Of a stretch of DNA of 64,000 nt, positions 22,690 to 33,900 are shown piece after piece. The number at the start of each line of letters is the position of its first letter. The first letter of the stretch is position 1. Location of the stretch: NCBI GenBank assembly GCA_029379385.1, contig CM055611.1, forward strand, positions 17,182,062 to 17,246,061, written 5' to 3'. The position numbers were made by a program, and so were the translations under genes. The notes below the pieces were generated by a model, which saw only the letters and a list, made by a program, of their open reading frames with translations, was not told the DNA's origin and searched no databases. The stretch is from Quillaja saponaria (Eukaryota > Streptophyta > Magnoliopsida > Fabales > Quillajaceae).

Positions 22690-25110
22690 CTCCCTTATTG
22701 CCTTTGACGTGGTCTTGACATCCTCCATTATGTCATAAGGCATCTTCTGCCTCTTCTTCGGCCATTTTCTTGGCGAGCCTCTCCATTTCTTCTGCCTCTT
22801 CCTTGCCAGGCCATTTGGCTTCACTAATGTTTAGGGCAGGATCCGGTCTTTCAACCAATTAAGGCAGTCGACCTATCCCTTCCTGTACAGAGCATTGCTG
22901 CGTTCATAGACCAGCTTCTCACATTCCTCAAATTTTTTAAAGTTTTCCATCGCTGTAGCAGTAGCTTCTTACGTAGCCTACACTTCATGATGCAATATAA
23001 AGATCTCCTATTCTTTCAACTCGGCCTAACACTTCAGTCTAGAAACCTTTACATCTTGCTCCCTGCACTAATTTAGCTAAGTCTCCACTTTGTAGCCCAA
23101 CCGCTTTACCTCTGCTTGGAGTTGAACATATTGGCTTTTTCCCTCTTCTTCATCCTTTGTAGCTTTAATGAGTTTATCTTTGAACTGCTTATTCTCCTGT
23201 ACCATTCCAACTAATTTGTTGTTTGAATATTCAGCGTCCTCTAACGATTTCTTCAATTTGGAGTATAAGCACCCCTGGTATTAGAGGGACTGCGATACAA
23301 CATGTAACGAAGTGTTAGTAAGAAAATAACTTTGATAGTAATGTACGCAAGTAGGTCAACTAACTTAGATGCTAGCAGATAGCCCTGTCATAAAGGCATT
23401 CTCGAGAACAAGCTCGTCCATGAAAGCAGCATTTGCTAGGAGAGTTGTTCCCAACACATAGCATACGCATTATTGGGTAGGTCGGTAAAGGACACATCCT
23501 CTTTAGCATCAATGAACTTCTAGAGTAGAGACATTTGGCAGTGGAAATCCATCAGGACCCATCTTCTAAGCTCTCTCTCTTTTAAAACAGGCCCTTTTAA
23601 GAGGTCGACTAGACCGAGAAGGTGGAGGGAGAGTCATCTTATTGCTTTGGCCGACGGAAGGGCTCATCGTAGTCAGGGGAAGAGCATCCTTCATCACTTT
23701 ACCCTTAACTGAGTATGTGGAAGGCTTTGTCACAGTCTCAATAGAGGTCCCTTTAGACCTAGTTTTGGCTGTGTTAGAACTAGGGGTGGCAATGAGCCGA
23801 GCTAGCTCGTGAGCTACTCGTTAAGAGCTCTGATCGAGCTCAGCTCGTTTTTAAACGAGCCGATCTTGAGCTTTATTTTAAGCTCGTTTAGTAAAACTGA
23901 GTCGAGCTCAATCTTTCCAAAGCTCGGCTCGTGAGCTCGTGAACTAGCTCGTTTAATATTATTTAATAATTTTTTTTATTATTTATATATACGTTTATAA
24001 TATATATATTTATATACAACAAAACTAACACAAATTGTTACTTGGTTTAGTGGTAATCTGCACAAATATTCACTAAGAGGTCTTGGGTTCAACTCTCCTT
24101 GCCTACAAAACATTTTTAGAATTTTCAAAAAAACTTCACGAGCCCTAAACCAGCCGAGCCGAGCTTTGCCAAAGCTCGGCTTGTTGACACCCCTAGTTAG
24201 AACCGTGATCCCGAGCATGAGGGCCTCCACTCTTGTTAAGGAGTAAGGCCCATATCTGCAACATAACACAACTCAGTTAGAGACAAAGCAACAAAACTTT
24301 ACCAAACACCAAAGTATACAAGAACGAACTAATATATATGGACCAATAGCTAGCCCTAATAGACCGGTCACTACTAGCTGAGCTCCCAAATTATAGATGG
24401 CAACTTGAAAAGCTTGCCCTGATGGTACTTTTGGTACGCCAAGATCTTGATGTACCTCTTATCCTGCTCTCTGGTCAATTTTGGTAGTTTTTTGGGTCTC
24501 TAGGTCCTCAGGACGCCCCAGCCATGTAGAAGACTAGTAGGGCGAGAGGCTTCGACAAAAATGTATTTTGGTTTCCATTATTTATTATTATTAGGACACC
24601 TCTAATAAACAATAATAAAGGTTATCCAGAAACGGTATCTATTGGGAGCTACTTGTGCAGGACAAATCCCCAAGGCATTCAAGACCTTGACTATAAAAGG
24701 ATGGAAAGGGTGACGCACGCTAGCGCATATATACTCCTCATACAAGAAGAAGGTATTAAGTTGGGAGTGACGAGGTCGGTCACTATAAGCACTAGCCTTT
24801 GAAACTTTAGCCCCAACAGGTTCAAAATATAATTTTTTTAAGGTCGCCAACCTAGCATTGGATAAGGTATTTTCAATCCTACTAACAAGATTTGTGTTGG
24901 TTTGAAGATAGAAAGTAGTCACATTGTCTTCTGGATCCTCCTCCCATTTAGATGAGAAGCACCCCAGAAAAGGCCAAAATATTATCAAGGCCACTACCGA
25001 GAAAGGATTAGACTCGATAGGTGTAAATTGGGTCTCTTAGGGCGCCAATCAACGAGGAGTTTTTCATAGATATAGTCAACCTCCCATTATGACGTTTTGC
25101 TTCACTTAAA
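22690..25110 (-). pseudogene. Antisense ORF of the Tat-type element, decayed
   Basis: On the strand opposite to pol, broken frames read first 'HPFHPFIVKVLNALGICPAQ' (24.6-24.8 kb) and then, at lower coordinates, Ser/Lys-rich and coiled-coil-like text with 'MERLAKKMAEEEAED' near 22.75-22.8 kb. This resembles the 'putative gypsy type transposon' proteins found antisense between pol and the 3' LTR in several plant gypsy elements. It is interrupted by the hAT insertion at 23781-24195. Confidence 0.55.
23781..24195. mobile_element. 415-bp non-autonomous hAT element
   Basis: Ends are 'TAGGGGTGGC' and 'GACACCCCTA', with inverted similarity continuing inwards for about 24 bp. It is flanked by a perfect 8-bp duplication, GTTAGAAC at 23773-23780 and 24196-24203. 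The 8-bp target duplication and TAGGGGTG-type ends are hAT hallmarks. The interior is rich in 'gagctcg' motifs and a polymerase III-like A box and B box lie at 24036-24098. There is no transposase. Confidence 0.85.
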
Positions 25111-25149
25111 GCCTTTCGTTTCTCTTTAGGCTGTTCGTTTTGGAGGCTG

Positions 25150-25485
25150 ATGTTAGTACTTAGTGTTCTAACCAACAGGAGTTTGACATGTGGCAATTTC
25201 ATTACGACCTGAAGACATTAATAATTCAGGTAGCCTATATTCAGATAAATCTATAAATAGTTCATTTGCTTCATAAGAAAAACAATTTTGGAAAAAGACA
25301 AATCTCTTATTGGGAGCTATAATCTATTCGTTTCTTCACTTGTTTTCTAATTTAAGCTTTAGAGGATTTTGGGGTTTATCCCGGACCTTGCTCTTGTCCT
25401 AAATTTGCAGGAGACCAAGGACTTCGCCGAACTACCAAAAGACCGAACAGACGATCTGAACGCCGGGATAAGTATTTCACAACAT
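25150..25485 (+). repeat. Probable 3' LTR of the Tat-type element
   Basis: Holds a promoter-like block ('tctataaatag', about 25249-25259) followed by a leader. A motif 'tttgacatgtggc' at 25181 recurs at 31999 in the second Tat remnant. Exact ends are uncertain because no partner LTR remains. Confidence 0.5.
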
Positions 25486-25489
25486 TACG

Positions 25490-25741
25490 AGTCCCACTTC
25501 AAAAGATGCCAAACCTCACAAGTTTGGTGCAGTTCCCAACTATGGTTTCAGTTTCAGGTGTGTGACCGAGCTGAGAAAATGAGAGTGGAAATAAATTAGA
25601 GCTCATTTTCCACCCTCTAGAGTTAATATGTACTTTCCGTGATCAATGGCACTATATTGCTTTTTTTCTTTTTTAAATGAAAGACACCATATTGTTTTGC
25701 TTTGGCAGTTCTGCACTAGGCTTGAGGATAAGATTCAATAG
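25490..25741 (+). pseudogene. Relic of a TPX2-domain (WVD2-like) gene
   Basis: Exon-like stretch 25490-25561 reads 'SKDAKPHKFGAVPNYGFSFR' plus Cys, followed after a one-base frame loss by 'DRAEKMRVE'. An acceptor 'ctttggcag' then precedes 25709-25741, 'FCTRLEDKIQ' and stop. This order matches the plant WVD2-like microtubule-associated family, whose TPX2 domain reads FSFRCDERAEKRKEF then [YF].KLEEKI. Only the domain start remains; the frameshift and stop make it non-functional. Its 5' part is replaced by the retrotransposon LTR. Confidence 0.6.
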
Positions 25742-27580
25742 ACATTATGTTATTATCACTATTTAGTATCAACAATTATCTTTTTACCTCTTGATTTTCT
25801 TTAGTTATGCTCACATGACATATGTGATGATATCCTGTTATTGGACATAAGATCAAATTAATGCTGGCTTTTTTTTTAAAATAAAAAATTTCATTTATTG
25901 ACTGTTATTCATTGAATTCTTTGAGGAAGAAAAGCTAATTACTCGAGATCATAGGAACGAAGTAAGTTGCTGAGTTTACTCAATACGGTAATGTAGTATT
26001 GTTTATTCTTTTATGATTAACTATCCATGTTGTTTTGTCATCTCATATCACTCTGCTTCTTCACTTTGCTGTCAATTACAGTTGAAGATGATCAACGTTG
26101 GCATGGAATTTTATGTTCATGAATCGAGTGGAAGCAAATTTTTGATTGACTTTTTAAATATCTACATTCTATACCGTACTAATAGTGAGAACACTGTTAT
26201 GGTATTCTCTAATTTTAAATTACCAATTTTAAACAAAAATTATGTTATCTATTATTTTTTTAATATGGTATTTCACAGTTGAGGAAATTTGTTGTCATTA
26301 TAGAAGCAATTCCATAATAAATAAATCATATTGGGGGAAAACAATACATAAAAGAAAAAATTTCTCTCTCCGTAAGCATGATCTTGATTTTAGGGAGACA
26401 ATTTTGTCCCTAAATGAGCTCTAAAGGCGAAGTCAGTCACCCGCCTAAGGTAAGTGGAGAATTTTCAGAATTGGAAGTGCATATCTATTTATTTTTTGAT
26501 TAATTACTATTCGTTTCCATGATTTCAAATTGATGATTTACAGGGAGGGCCAAAAATAATGGAGCTCCATATTTGTTAGGAGTCAAGCTCTACAGAGTGG
26601 TCAATTAAGCGGTGGAGCATAGAAATCAGAAGGTTACGGTTAGGAAAGGTCAAGCCATTCATCCACATAGTATGGTTTCTCAGATTTTTATTTATTTTTT
26701 ATTTCACTTATCGTCTTATTCTTCTTTTTTTAGTGTCAAATTTTTTAACCTGTTTGGTTATGGAGCAAAGAGTTTTATGGGTTTCACTTTCACGTTGTTA
26801 GTTTATTGTTTTATTTTCCCTAAAACACTTAAATCTAAAAACTTAGTAAAAAAGTTATGAATGTCAAATTATCAATTGGTTTGCAAATTATAAAATATCA
26901 AATGAGTGATTATGCTTATGGTAGTTATGTTCTTTTTTTTATTTACTGGTCAGAATCATGTTTATATTCTAACTAATATAATAAAACAGTATGATGAAAA
27001 TGTCATTTCTCTTGCTGGGAAGTATAGATTATGTAAGTTTACTAATACGTCATTTGATCATTTTTTGATACTTGCTATATTACATATCCGTGCTCAGATG
27101 CCTTTTCTTTTTTAGGAGAAAGGTATAAAAAAAATTATGGCACATACTCTTGTATCAGATTATAAAATTTTCTCGGAACGTACTTTTTTTATCAAAGTGT
27201 AAGTTTTTCACACATATGCACCTCTTTTAGCTTAAAAAGAAAAGTTTTAATTTACAAAAGAGAGTTGGCCGATAAAGAAAATGAGATTGGAGTAATTTGG
27301 TTCATTCTTTTTTTATCTTATCCGTCATAATAGTATCATACATATAAAAACAAAATAATCTTCTTTCAAAAGTATTAAGTATTACTTTGAATTTTTTTAT
27401 CCTATCTAGTGATATGCATCAAATAGTTAATTAAACTAGATAAAACAAAAATATCTTCAATTTTTTTTAATCCAATCTATCAAACAAAGCCTAAGATTAA
27501 TTAAATTAACCTGACTGGAATTACACGTTTAAATGTTATAAATGACGTGCGGAATTAATTCAACTTGAGTTTTTATATTA
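25742..27580. other. A+T-rich stretch, no recognised gene
   Basis: Several open frames of 60-90 codons occur but have low-complexity composition and no family signature. Splice-like sites exist (donor 'CTAAG|GTAAGT' at about 26449; acceptor 'gatttacag' at about 26544). They could be further debris of the TPX2-type gene, but no diagnostic motif was found. Confidence 0.4.
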
Positions 27581-28250
27581 TAGGTCGGTAGGCGCTGTGA
27601 CCAACCTTTTCTAACACTGTCTTCACGCGCCTTACGGTACGGATACATTTGAAGTTGAAGACATAATCAGGTGGCCCTATCTGCTGACTACAATATGTAG
27701 TTTTGTCAATTGTACTTCGTGCCATTGTGGTCTACATTTTTATTTTTATTTTAATTCTGACATTTTCTCTTAAAATTGTTCAATTAGGTTATTTTATTTT
27801 TATTTTATTTAAATTGGGTGTCACCTTTGCTTGTTCACAAATTACATATGAAAATTGCCTAAAAGGAGGGACAGACGAAACAAAAAGAAAAACCACAAAT
27901 ATAAAAAAGGAGCCGCAACTTTTTAAATTACAACAAAAACTTAGAAAACAATATTAACGACTTCCAGGAAGATTACATTGGCATGCATAAGGTACTTCTA
28001 GAAAGATTCTAATGACATAAGGTACTTCTAGAAAGATTACAAAGAAACGTGTTGAGTTCCCAGTTCTCCCACATCTAAACCTGAATTATGTGCTTCCTTT
28101 TTATGCTCAAACGAGTACTCCTGGAAAGCTAAGAAACCAACATTGCCCATCTGTGTGGATTGTGGATCTCAGGATTTAAGGTGCTTTTGAGATACAGAAC
28201 ACTGCAGCTTCGCTAAGAAACCAACAGCAACAACAACACCAATTATTGCA
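27581..28250 (+). promoter_or_regulatory. Upstream region of gene B1
   Basis: Matches the region before pseudogene B4 (56520-57337), including 'ggtaggcgc', 'aattgtacttcgtgcc' and 'tgtgtgga..tctcaggattt' blocks, so it is probably the ancestral B promoter. It carries a 30-bp direct repeat (27986-28008 and 28016-28038), each copy with the palindrome TTCTAGAA (27996-28003 and 28026-28033), which resembles two units of a heat-shock element. No clear TATA box was fixed. Confidence 0.45.
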
Positions 28251-31089
28251 ATGAATCCTTCGCAGCAAATAGGGTTAGTCGTTTGCTAGTAGAACAAGAA
28301 AACATGGAAAATGAAAACCTCGTCGTCCATCTCTTCTGTTTCTAATTCATTGATTTGAAGTTAAGGAAGTGTCTCTGTCCATGAGTTGTATCTCTATTCT
28401 CTCCCGCCCTATTCTCGTCTGGCCATTTTCTAAACTCTGATAACAATTTTTATTAAGATGATTGAATTATATCTTTGTTAATGGCGAGGAGAAATATCAT
28501 CAGTCCTCAACTTATGCGGATTGCAGGTGCTTGCAGGGCGGAGCCAGGTTAAACTTACTTAAGAAAGAGAAGAGGAATTACATTTTCACCAAAAAAAAAA
28601 AGAGAAGAGAAGATGGATTACACCATTATTCTATTAATTTGGTGCGTAAACATTATACTGTTAATCTAATATACTTTCTAAAATTTATATTGTTATTCTA
28701 TTTTAACCTATAAATATTATACTATTACTCTATTTTAGTTCCTAAAAATTATATTATTATTCTAGCTTACTCTCTGAAAATTATATCATTAGTCTAGTTT
28801 AATTAATAAAAATTATACTATTATTTTATTTTGGTTTTTAGAAATTTTTTTGTAAATTTTTTTTCTAATCAATTCTTCTAATATTCACTTTAACTATTGA
28901 ATTCTTAGTCAAATAAGTATCACATCAATAGTTGGTATGGCTAAAATAGCCAGGATTTTTTCAATGATTGAATTTTATTTTTTATTTTTTAAGAAAAAGT
29001 TTGGGTTTAAATTGAAATTGAGAAAAAAATTTGTTTTCATGATTAAGTTACTATTTATGTTATTTGTCATTCAATTCATTAATGTTTCTTTGTTTAAATT
29101 TCATGGATATCATTTAATTAAGAATCCAATTACAGAAATATTTATTTTTAGGGTTAATAAATTTTAGAGGACTTAATTAAAATAATAATTTTTAAGGATT
29201 AAATTAAAAAATTATTATACCTTCTCAAAAAACTTGTTTGCCTACTATATCCAAAAGGCCGGTTCTGGGTTTTTCTTATTATGGTTACGGCTTGGTTTAC
29301 CTTTAGGGTTCTAAGGTTTTTGTTGAGAAATGGGAAAACTCATTATTTACGAATGGTTTAGTGGATGCAAAATAATAGAGGTGTCACGAATCATATTGTA
29401 ATAAGTTGTTTCTTTTGTTATGGCCAGTGGATCCAATTCAGCGTTTGTTTTTAGTACTTTTGGTGCAGTATAGATTTTGGATTTAGATATTAGAATCTAC
29501 ATTTATTGCAACTCATGAGCTGAATTCTCACATTCTTTTTTCACAGAAGTGGTAGTGCAAGTGATCATCAGCAAGAACAGCATGGTCTACGAAGCCCTTC
29601 TAAATCATCATACCATGATTCCATCAACTGGTATGTTGCATATTTGGTTGCCCTCAATCTACTCAAGTATCAAGACTCAGATAAGATGTTTTTTGACAGA
29701 GATGATCCATTCATCTGGGTTTTATCTGCACTTTCTATCTTGTTCTTCATTTCATGGATAGGAATGACTGTACAAGCTGGGAACAAAAAGTTCCAACCAA
29801 CATTCAGGCGCATCAGCCATTTGTTTGGATTTGGTGTCATTCAATTGCTTGTTTGGAATCACATCCCTCCAATCTTGTGGGGATTGACAAATCTAGCTTA
29901 CTTGCTACTAATTATATTATGCTATTGCTTCCACCAGCAGATTTTCAATTGGTTCAGTGATGGTTGGGTCAAAATCTGTGAAGCATTCCAAAAATTTGTC
30001 AACAAACACACAACAGAACAAGGTGTAGGTGCAGTGGTTGTGAAATATTTGGACAAAATATACAAAGGGGTCAAAAAATATTATGGTAATCACACATCAG
30101 AACAAGGTGTAATAGTTCCAGCGGCAAATGGGGCCACCAATAACAGGTGTGTTTCATCTTTTATACATGTAAATAATGCAAACAAAGAGAGACTCACTAC
30201 TTTATAGTAGTAATTCTATTATTCTGGAATCTAGGCTCACACATGCAAACAAAAAGAGAGGAAGGGTGTATGGGAAATGATATACTTTAACCCTTCAGAC
30301 ATGCAATGTCATACTCATCATTTCAAGTGGTGATCAAACCATTTGCTGTAATGGCTAATTGGAGGGAATTTTCAAGTTACTATTTCCGGCATATTCTTCA
30401 TTGAGTGAAGAAAACTGCGAGCTGAAAATTATGTAATGGCTATATAATATATATATATATGGTTATGGATATTTGTAGTTTCATCTGTTTCTATGATGTT
30501 CTAACTTAATTTTCTTTTCCTGCTGAATTACTTCAGTTCAAATGAAGAGCCTGCAGACCTCGTGGATACTCCGGAAACATATCACAAGGCTTTGTCGTAT
30601 TTGATGGCAGTGCTTTTGCTCCTTTTTGGTCAAAAAAATAAAGTCTTGGGCAGTAATATTTATGAAACAAATGGAATAATTATGTTTCTTATCCTGATGG
30701 TAGTAACTTTATACGCAATTTCATGGGGTGTTACACAGGCTCATGCTCTGGAGACAAAATATCATAATGTTCTCATGGTTTTTTGTGGAATTTTATGGGT
30801 TGTTGCCTTCGAATTAGTTCTTTGGATCTTCGACACTCGCTTCTTGTGGCTTGGAATTAATTTATGTATGATATGTTATTTGGTGGTATGTCCCTTGTTG
30901 CCTATGATTTTTGAAATGCTACTTTTCATTGATGAGGGGCTCTATCAGAATTTCATTGGGATATTTAAATTATTTTACATTGGAGAGAACTCTAGCAGTT
31001 CATCATCAGTACAAGATCAGAGTGGAAATGCAACAGAAAAAATGAATAATCAGCACTCTATTATTAGTGTGGATACTCTTAAGTCTTGA
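28251..31089 (+). CDS. Family B two-module membrane protein, gene B1 (three exons, intact)
   Basis: Model: exon 1 at 28251-28273 ('MNPSQQI' plus two bases, donor GG|GTTAGT), exon 2 at 29547-30146 (acceptor 'ttcacag', donor ACAG|GTGTG), exon 3 at 30537-31089 (acceptor 'cttcag'). All junctions are phase 2 and the sum gives 391 residues. An N-terminal Ser/Gln-rich tail (to about 32) precedes module 1 (about 33-145, with 'SWIGMTVQAGNKKFQPTFRR' and 'HQQIFNWFSDGWVKICEAF'). A hydrophilic linker follows, then module 2 (about 222-335, 'LLLLFGQKNK', 'FELVLWIFDTRFLWLG') and a Ser-rich tail with 'SSSSSVQDQSGNATEKM'. Each module has about four hydrophobic segments. There are no catalytic motifs; it is probably an integral membrane protein of unknown role. 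Confidence 0.75.
28637..28845 (+). repeat. Short A+T-rich minisatellite in B1 intron 1
   Basis: About five imperfect units of roughly 40 bp with a 'aaaattata.tattattcta' core. Lies between exons 1 and 2 of B1. Confidence 0.5.
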
Positions 31090-31400
31090 AAGGCCAGCTG
31101 GTAGCTGATCAAGTTGACCTTGGAGGAGGAGCAGGGTAAGGAGAATGAGGAGGAACTATACTTTAGTTCCGGTTTTGGTTCTCTGTGGATTGAGCTTTCA
31201 ATAAGAACATTGGCTTTAATATCATTTGTTTTGCGAATTATGAGTCATAGTAGTTCAGATTTACAAATTAACAATAAACTATTTGCTAAGAGATTCAAAA
31301 TTAACTGATACTTTCTAAATCTGGCTTATGAATTTTCCTAGTGGAAGTATTTCTTATAAATTAAAAGAATTATGGTGGAAATTAATTTTAGTTATGTGAA
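31090..31400 (+). other. 3' region of gene B1
   Basis: Begins 'ccagctggtagctgatcaag', which is translated as coding sequence in gene B2 but lies after the stop here. It continues with a purine-rich 'ggaggaggag' run homologous to the microsatellite after B4. The open frame at 31114-31308 is not supported as a gene. Confidence 0.5.
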
Positions 31401-31900
31401 AGTGGTCAGAATTAACGGATCTAAGCTAAAAGATCAAATACCTTGAATTCAATATCTCCAAACGTTTTGGAAACAAATAATCACAGCTTAAAGAGCTAAA
31501 CCAAAGGAATGATCAGTATATATAGTATGAGTTAAATTGCATCATAACAAGTAAAAACAAGTAATAATGATATGTATTTGAGTACAGTCTTACCTTAGCT
31601 TTTCGATCTTCTCATTGTTTTCCAGATCTCAAAATCTTCAGTGCGAGTTTATTCAACGCCTACAGTATTGATGCTTCTTTATATTTAGTTCTGGTTTAGG
31701 ATAATAAAATATAGCGCCAATATTTTTGTAATTTAGCAAATGATTGACTTGCCCTTTTCTCACATGCTTCATTCAAATTCGTAGGTTGTTTGGGGACTAT
31801 GCTCCCTTCAAGTATTAATTAAAATACAATATTATTATAGAAAAAAATTATTGTTGTATTATTAATATGCAGCTGAGGAGGACTCAGTTAAGTTTGGTTA
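31400..31900 (-). promoter_or_regulatory. Repeated promoter/first-exon-like block E, copy E1
   Basis: Recurs after the other B loci (44000-44400 and 59380-59960). On the minus strand it has a TATA-like 'ctaaatataaag' (about 31676-31687), a leader containing 'ctgtaggcgttgaataa', and a strong donor 'GCTAAG|GTAAGA' with the exon edge at 31594. If used, transcription would run towards the 3' end of B1 in antisense. No protein-coding exon was found. Confidence 0.4.
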
Positions 31901-31959
31901 GGTTTCAATCTCTATCTGTGGTGTGTGTATTTATATATATATATATATTAGCTTTTGTG

Positions 31960-33596
31960 TGTAAATAGTGTTAATACAATAACTTCACACCCAATAGGAA
32001 CTTGACATGTGGCGGTCATCAAATGACTTGGAGGAATGATTTTAGGTAGCCAAATGCAGGTATCCTTCTCTACTATATATACCTATCTAAGCCTCTAAAG
32101 GAGGCAGTTTTTGTACATACATTTAGACAATTAGCCACAAAATATTTCTCTTTTTTACTGTTCGCCTTCTCTAACTTGATCAGCTGAGTGTCTGGGAAGC
32201 TCACCCAGGACCCCTTTCTTGTTCGTTATTTGCATGTTCACCTGGAAGACTTTAAGCTTGCCAGATTGGCCTGGGACTATGAGAGAGAAACCAGATATAA
32301 CTAAATAGACATTAACCTTGATATCGTCTGTGAGAAAGCTATTTGATTTAGCTTGCCTACCTTCTACCAACATGGTGAATAGAGAAGAAGAGACCCAAGA
32401 GCAATGCAAGGCAAGAACGGGAAAGTGTGAAAGGCACATCAGTCCCTATCTCCATGGATCCTGACACGCTTGTTACTCAGAGACAGTACACAGAGCTTAT
32501 GGTTGCTTTAAGGGAGTTCTTGGCTGTAAGGAAAGCTAGGGTCGCCTCTAGTTGCTCAGCGAAAAATTCCATTCAAGGACCTATAAGGTATTTGGGAAGT
32601 GAACGTATGACAGAGCCGATAACAGAACCAAAGCTCAATGACCTTACCTAGCATACTGAAGCTCGTCATCCTTTCACTAAGAGCATGACAAATTGTCCTA
32701 TTCCCCAAAGGGTTAAAATCCCAGCTCTGGAGTAATATCATGGACGTCTGATCCAAATGATTTTGTGATTGGGTTCGAGTCACTAATGTTATTGCATGGA
32801 GTCCCTAACCAAGTGATGTGTTCAGGGTTTGGGTCTATGCTGAGAAGGAATGCTAGATGGTGGGTTGCTCAACTTAAGTAAGACTCTATTTGTTTTTTGG
32901 GTAGCTAGTTTCCCAATTTAAGGGTCATTTCATGACCAATAGAAGGAAAATGAAGGAAACCACCTACATTTTGTCTCTTCGGTAGGATGAGAAAGAATCT
33001 CTTAAAAAGTTTATGAGACGTTTTAACTCTGCATCTCTGTAAATGGATGATGTGAATTCTCAGATTGTGATAATCGCTTTGAAGTAGGCTTGATAAAATC
33101 AGAATTTAAGAATAGTCTGAACAGGAGAATGCCCAAGACTTGGAAGAGCTCATGAGACGAGCAGAGGAGTACATTAATGCGGAGGAGGCTGACAGGGATT
33201 TACTAGCACCCTCCTACCGAGGACAAAAGAGGCAACGCTTTCTCAACCACAGAGATACTCATGTTGGTTGTCGGGGTAATGAGAGATTTGGAAGAGAGAG
33301 AAGATATCACACACCTCCTCGCCATAGATTCGAGAATTATAGGCAGCTCAACAAAACTCAGACAACGATGCTTCTAGCTGTCCAATCGAGAGGCGTTTTG
33401 AAATTCCCCCCAAACTCAGAAGTCATTTGGAAAAAACACTGATCGCTCGAAGTTTTGTTTCTTTTATAGGAGCCTAGGGCATGACACTGAGGAATGTTGG
33501 ACGCTAAATGATAAGATAGATAAGCTTATTAGGAAGGGTTGTTTGACCAAGTCTATTCAGAGAGAAGGGGTAAAGAAGGCACATCAAAGTGTCGGT
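31960..33596 (+). mobile_element. Second Tat-type gypsy remnant: LTR end and gag
   Basis: An LTR-like leader ('tatatatacctatctaagcc', then 'ctaacttgatcagctgagtg') leads into decayed gag. Fragments include 'ELMRRAEEYINAEEADRDLL' (about 33140-33200) and, after a frame change, 'GHDTEECWTLNDKIDKLI' (about 33480-33535). Both are characteristic of the C-terminal part of plant gypsy gag. Stops and shifts are frequent. The element is cut at 33597 by a TRIM-like LTR, and no pol follows. Confidence 0.7.
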
Positions 33597-33767
33597 TGTA
33601 ATATCCCAATAGAGAAAATCCCACATTGGTTAAGAAAGAAGATAGTGAAGTGTATATAATCCACAAGAATCAACTACTAAGTACTTTCTAGTTAGCATTT
33701 TAACCCATGTGATGTGGGTTGTTGACTTTTCAAAGATACTTGGGCCAATTGGACTTGGACTGTTACA
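33597..33767 (+). mobile_element. TRIM-like LTR with adjacent primer-binding site
   Basis: A 171-bp unit begins TGTAATATCCC and ends GACTGTTACA, so the tips are inverted (TGTAA/TTACA). It carries the 'cccacattgg' motif common in small plant LTR elements. Directly after it, 'tggtattagagca' (33770-33782) matches a methionine-tRNA primer-binding site with one change. Internal sequence follows to about 33900; no second LTR was found. It lies within gag of the gypsy remnant. Confidence 0.65.
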
Positions 33768-33900
33768 GATGGTATTAGAGCATATATCTTTCAGTGTTGT
33801 GCAGGCCAGGCTCCGGAGGATGCTGATAGCAGCGTGATGGGCTGGTCCTCCAGAAAACCCATATCACCTAGAGGAGATCTTGATATTAAGACTTTAGTTT

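Larger units (their letters stand above)
19885..25485 (+). mobile_element. Truncated Ty3/gypsy (Tat-type) LTR retrotransposon
   Basis: The pol remnant starts inside the reverse transcriptase/RNase H region and runs through a second RNase H and integrase to a stop at about 22026. It is followed by long antisense coding debris and a 3' LTR near 25150-25485. The order pol, second RNase H, antisense ORF, LTR is typical of the Tat lineage of plant gypsy elements. Stops and frameshifts interrupt every domain, and the 5' half (LTR, gag, protease, most of RT) is missing. The left end abuts the intron of pseudogene A4; the right end abuts a TPX2-gene relic, so the flanks do not come from one insertion site. 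Confidence 0.8.

Noticed and set aside
24036..24098. Possible tRNA gene
   Set aside because: A and B boxes are present, but no acceptor stem or cloverleaf could be drawn; it lies inside a hAT element and is better read as a tRNA-derived fragment.
28462..29167. Open frames of 83 and 76 codons in B1 intron 1
   Set aside because: Composition is that of A+T-rich minisatellite sequence (runs of F, I, K, N, Y), and they lie between exons joined by consistent phase-2 splice sites.
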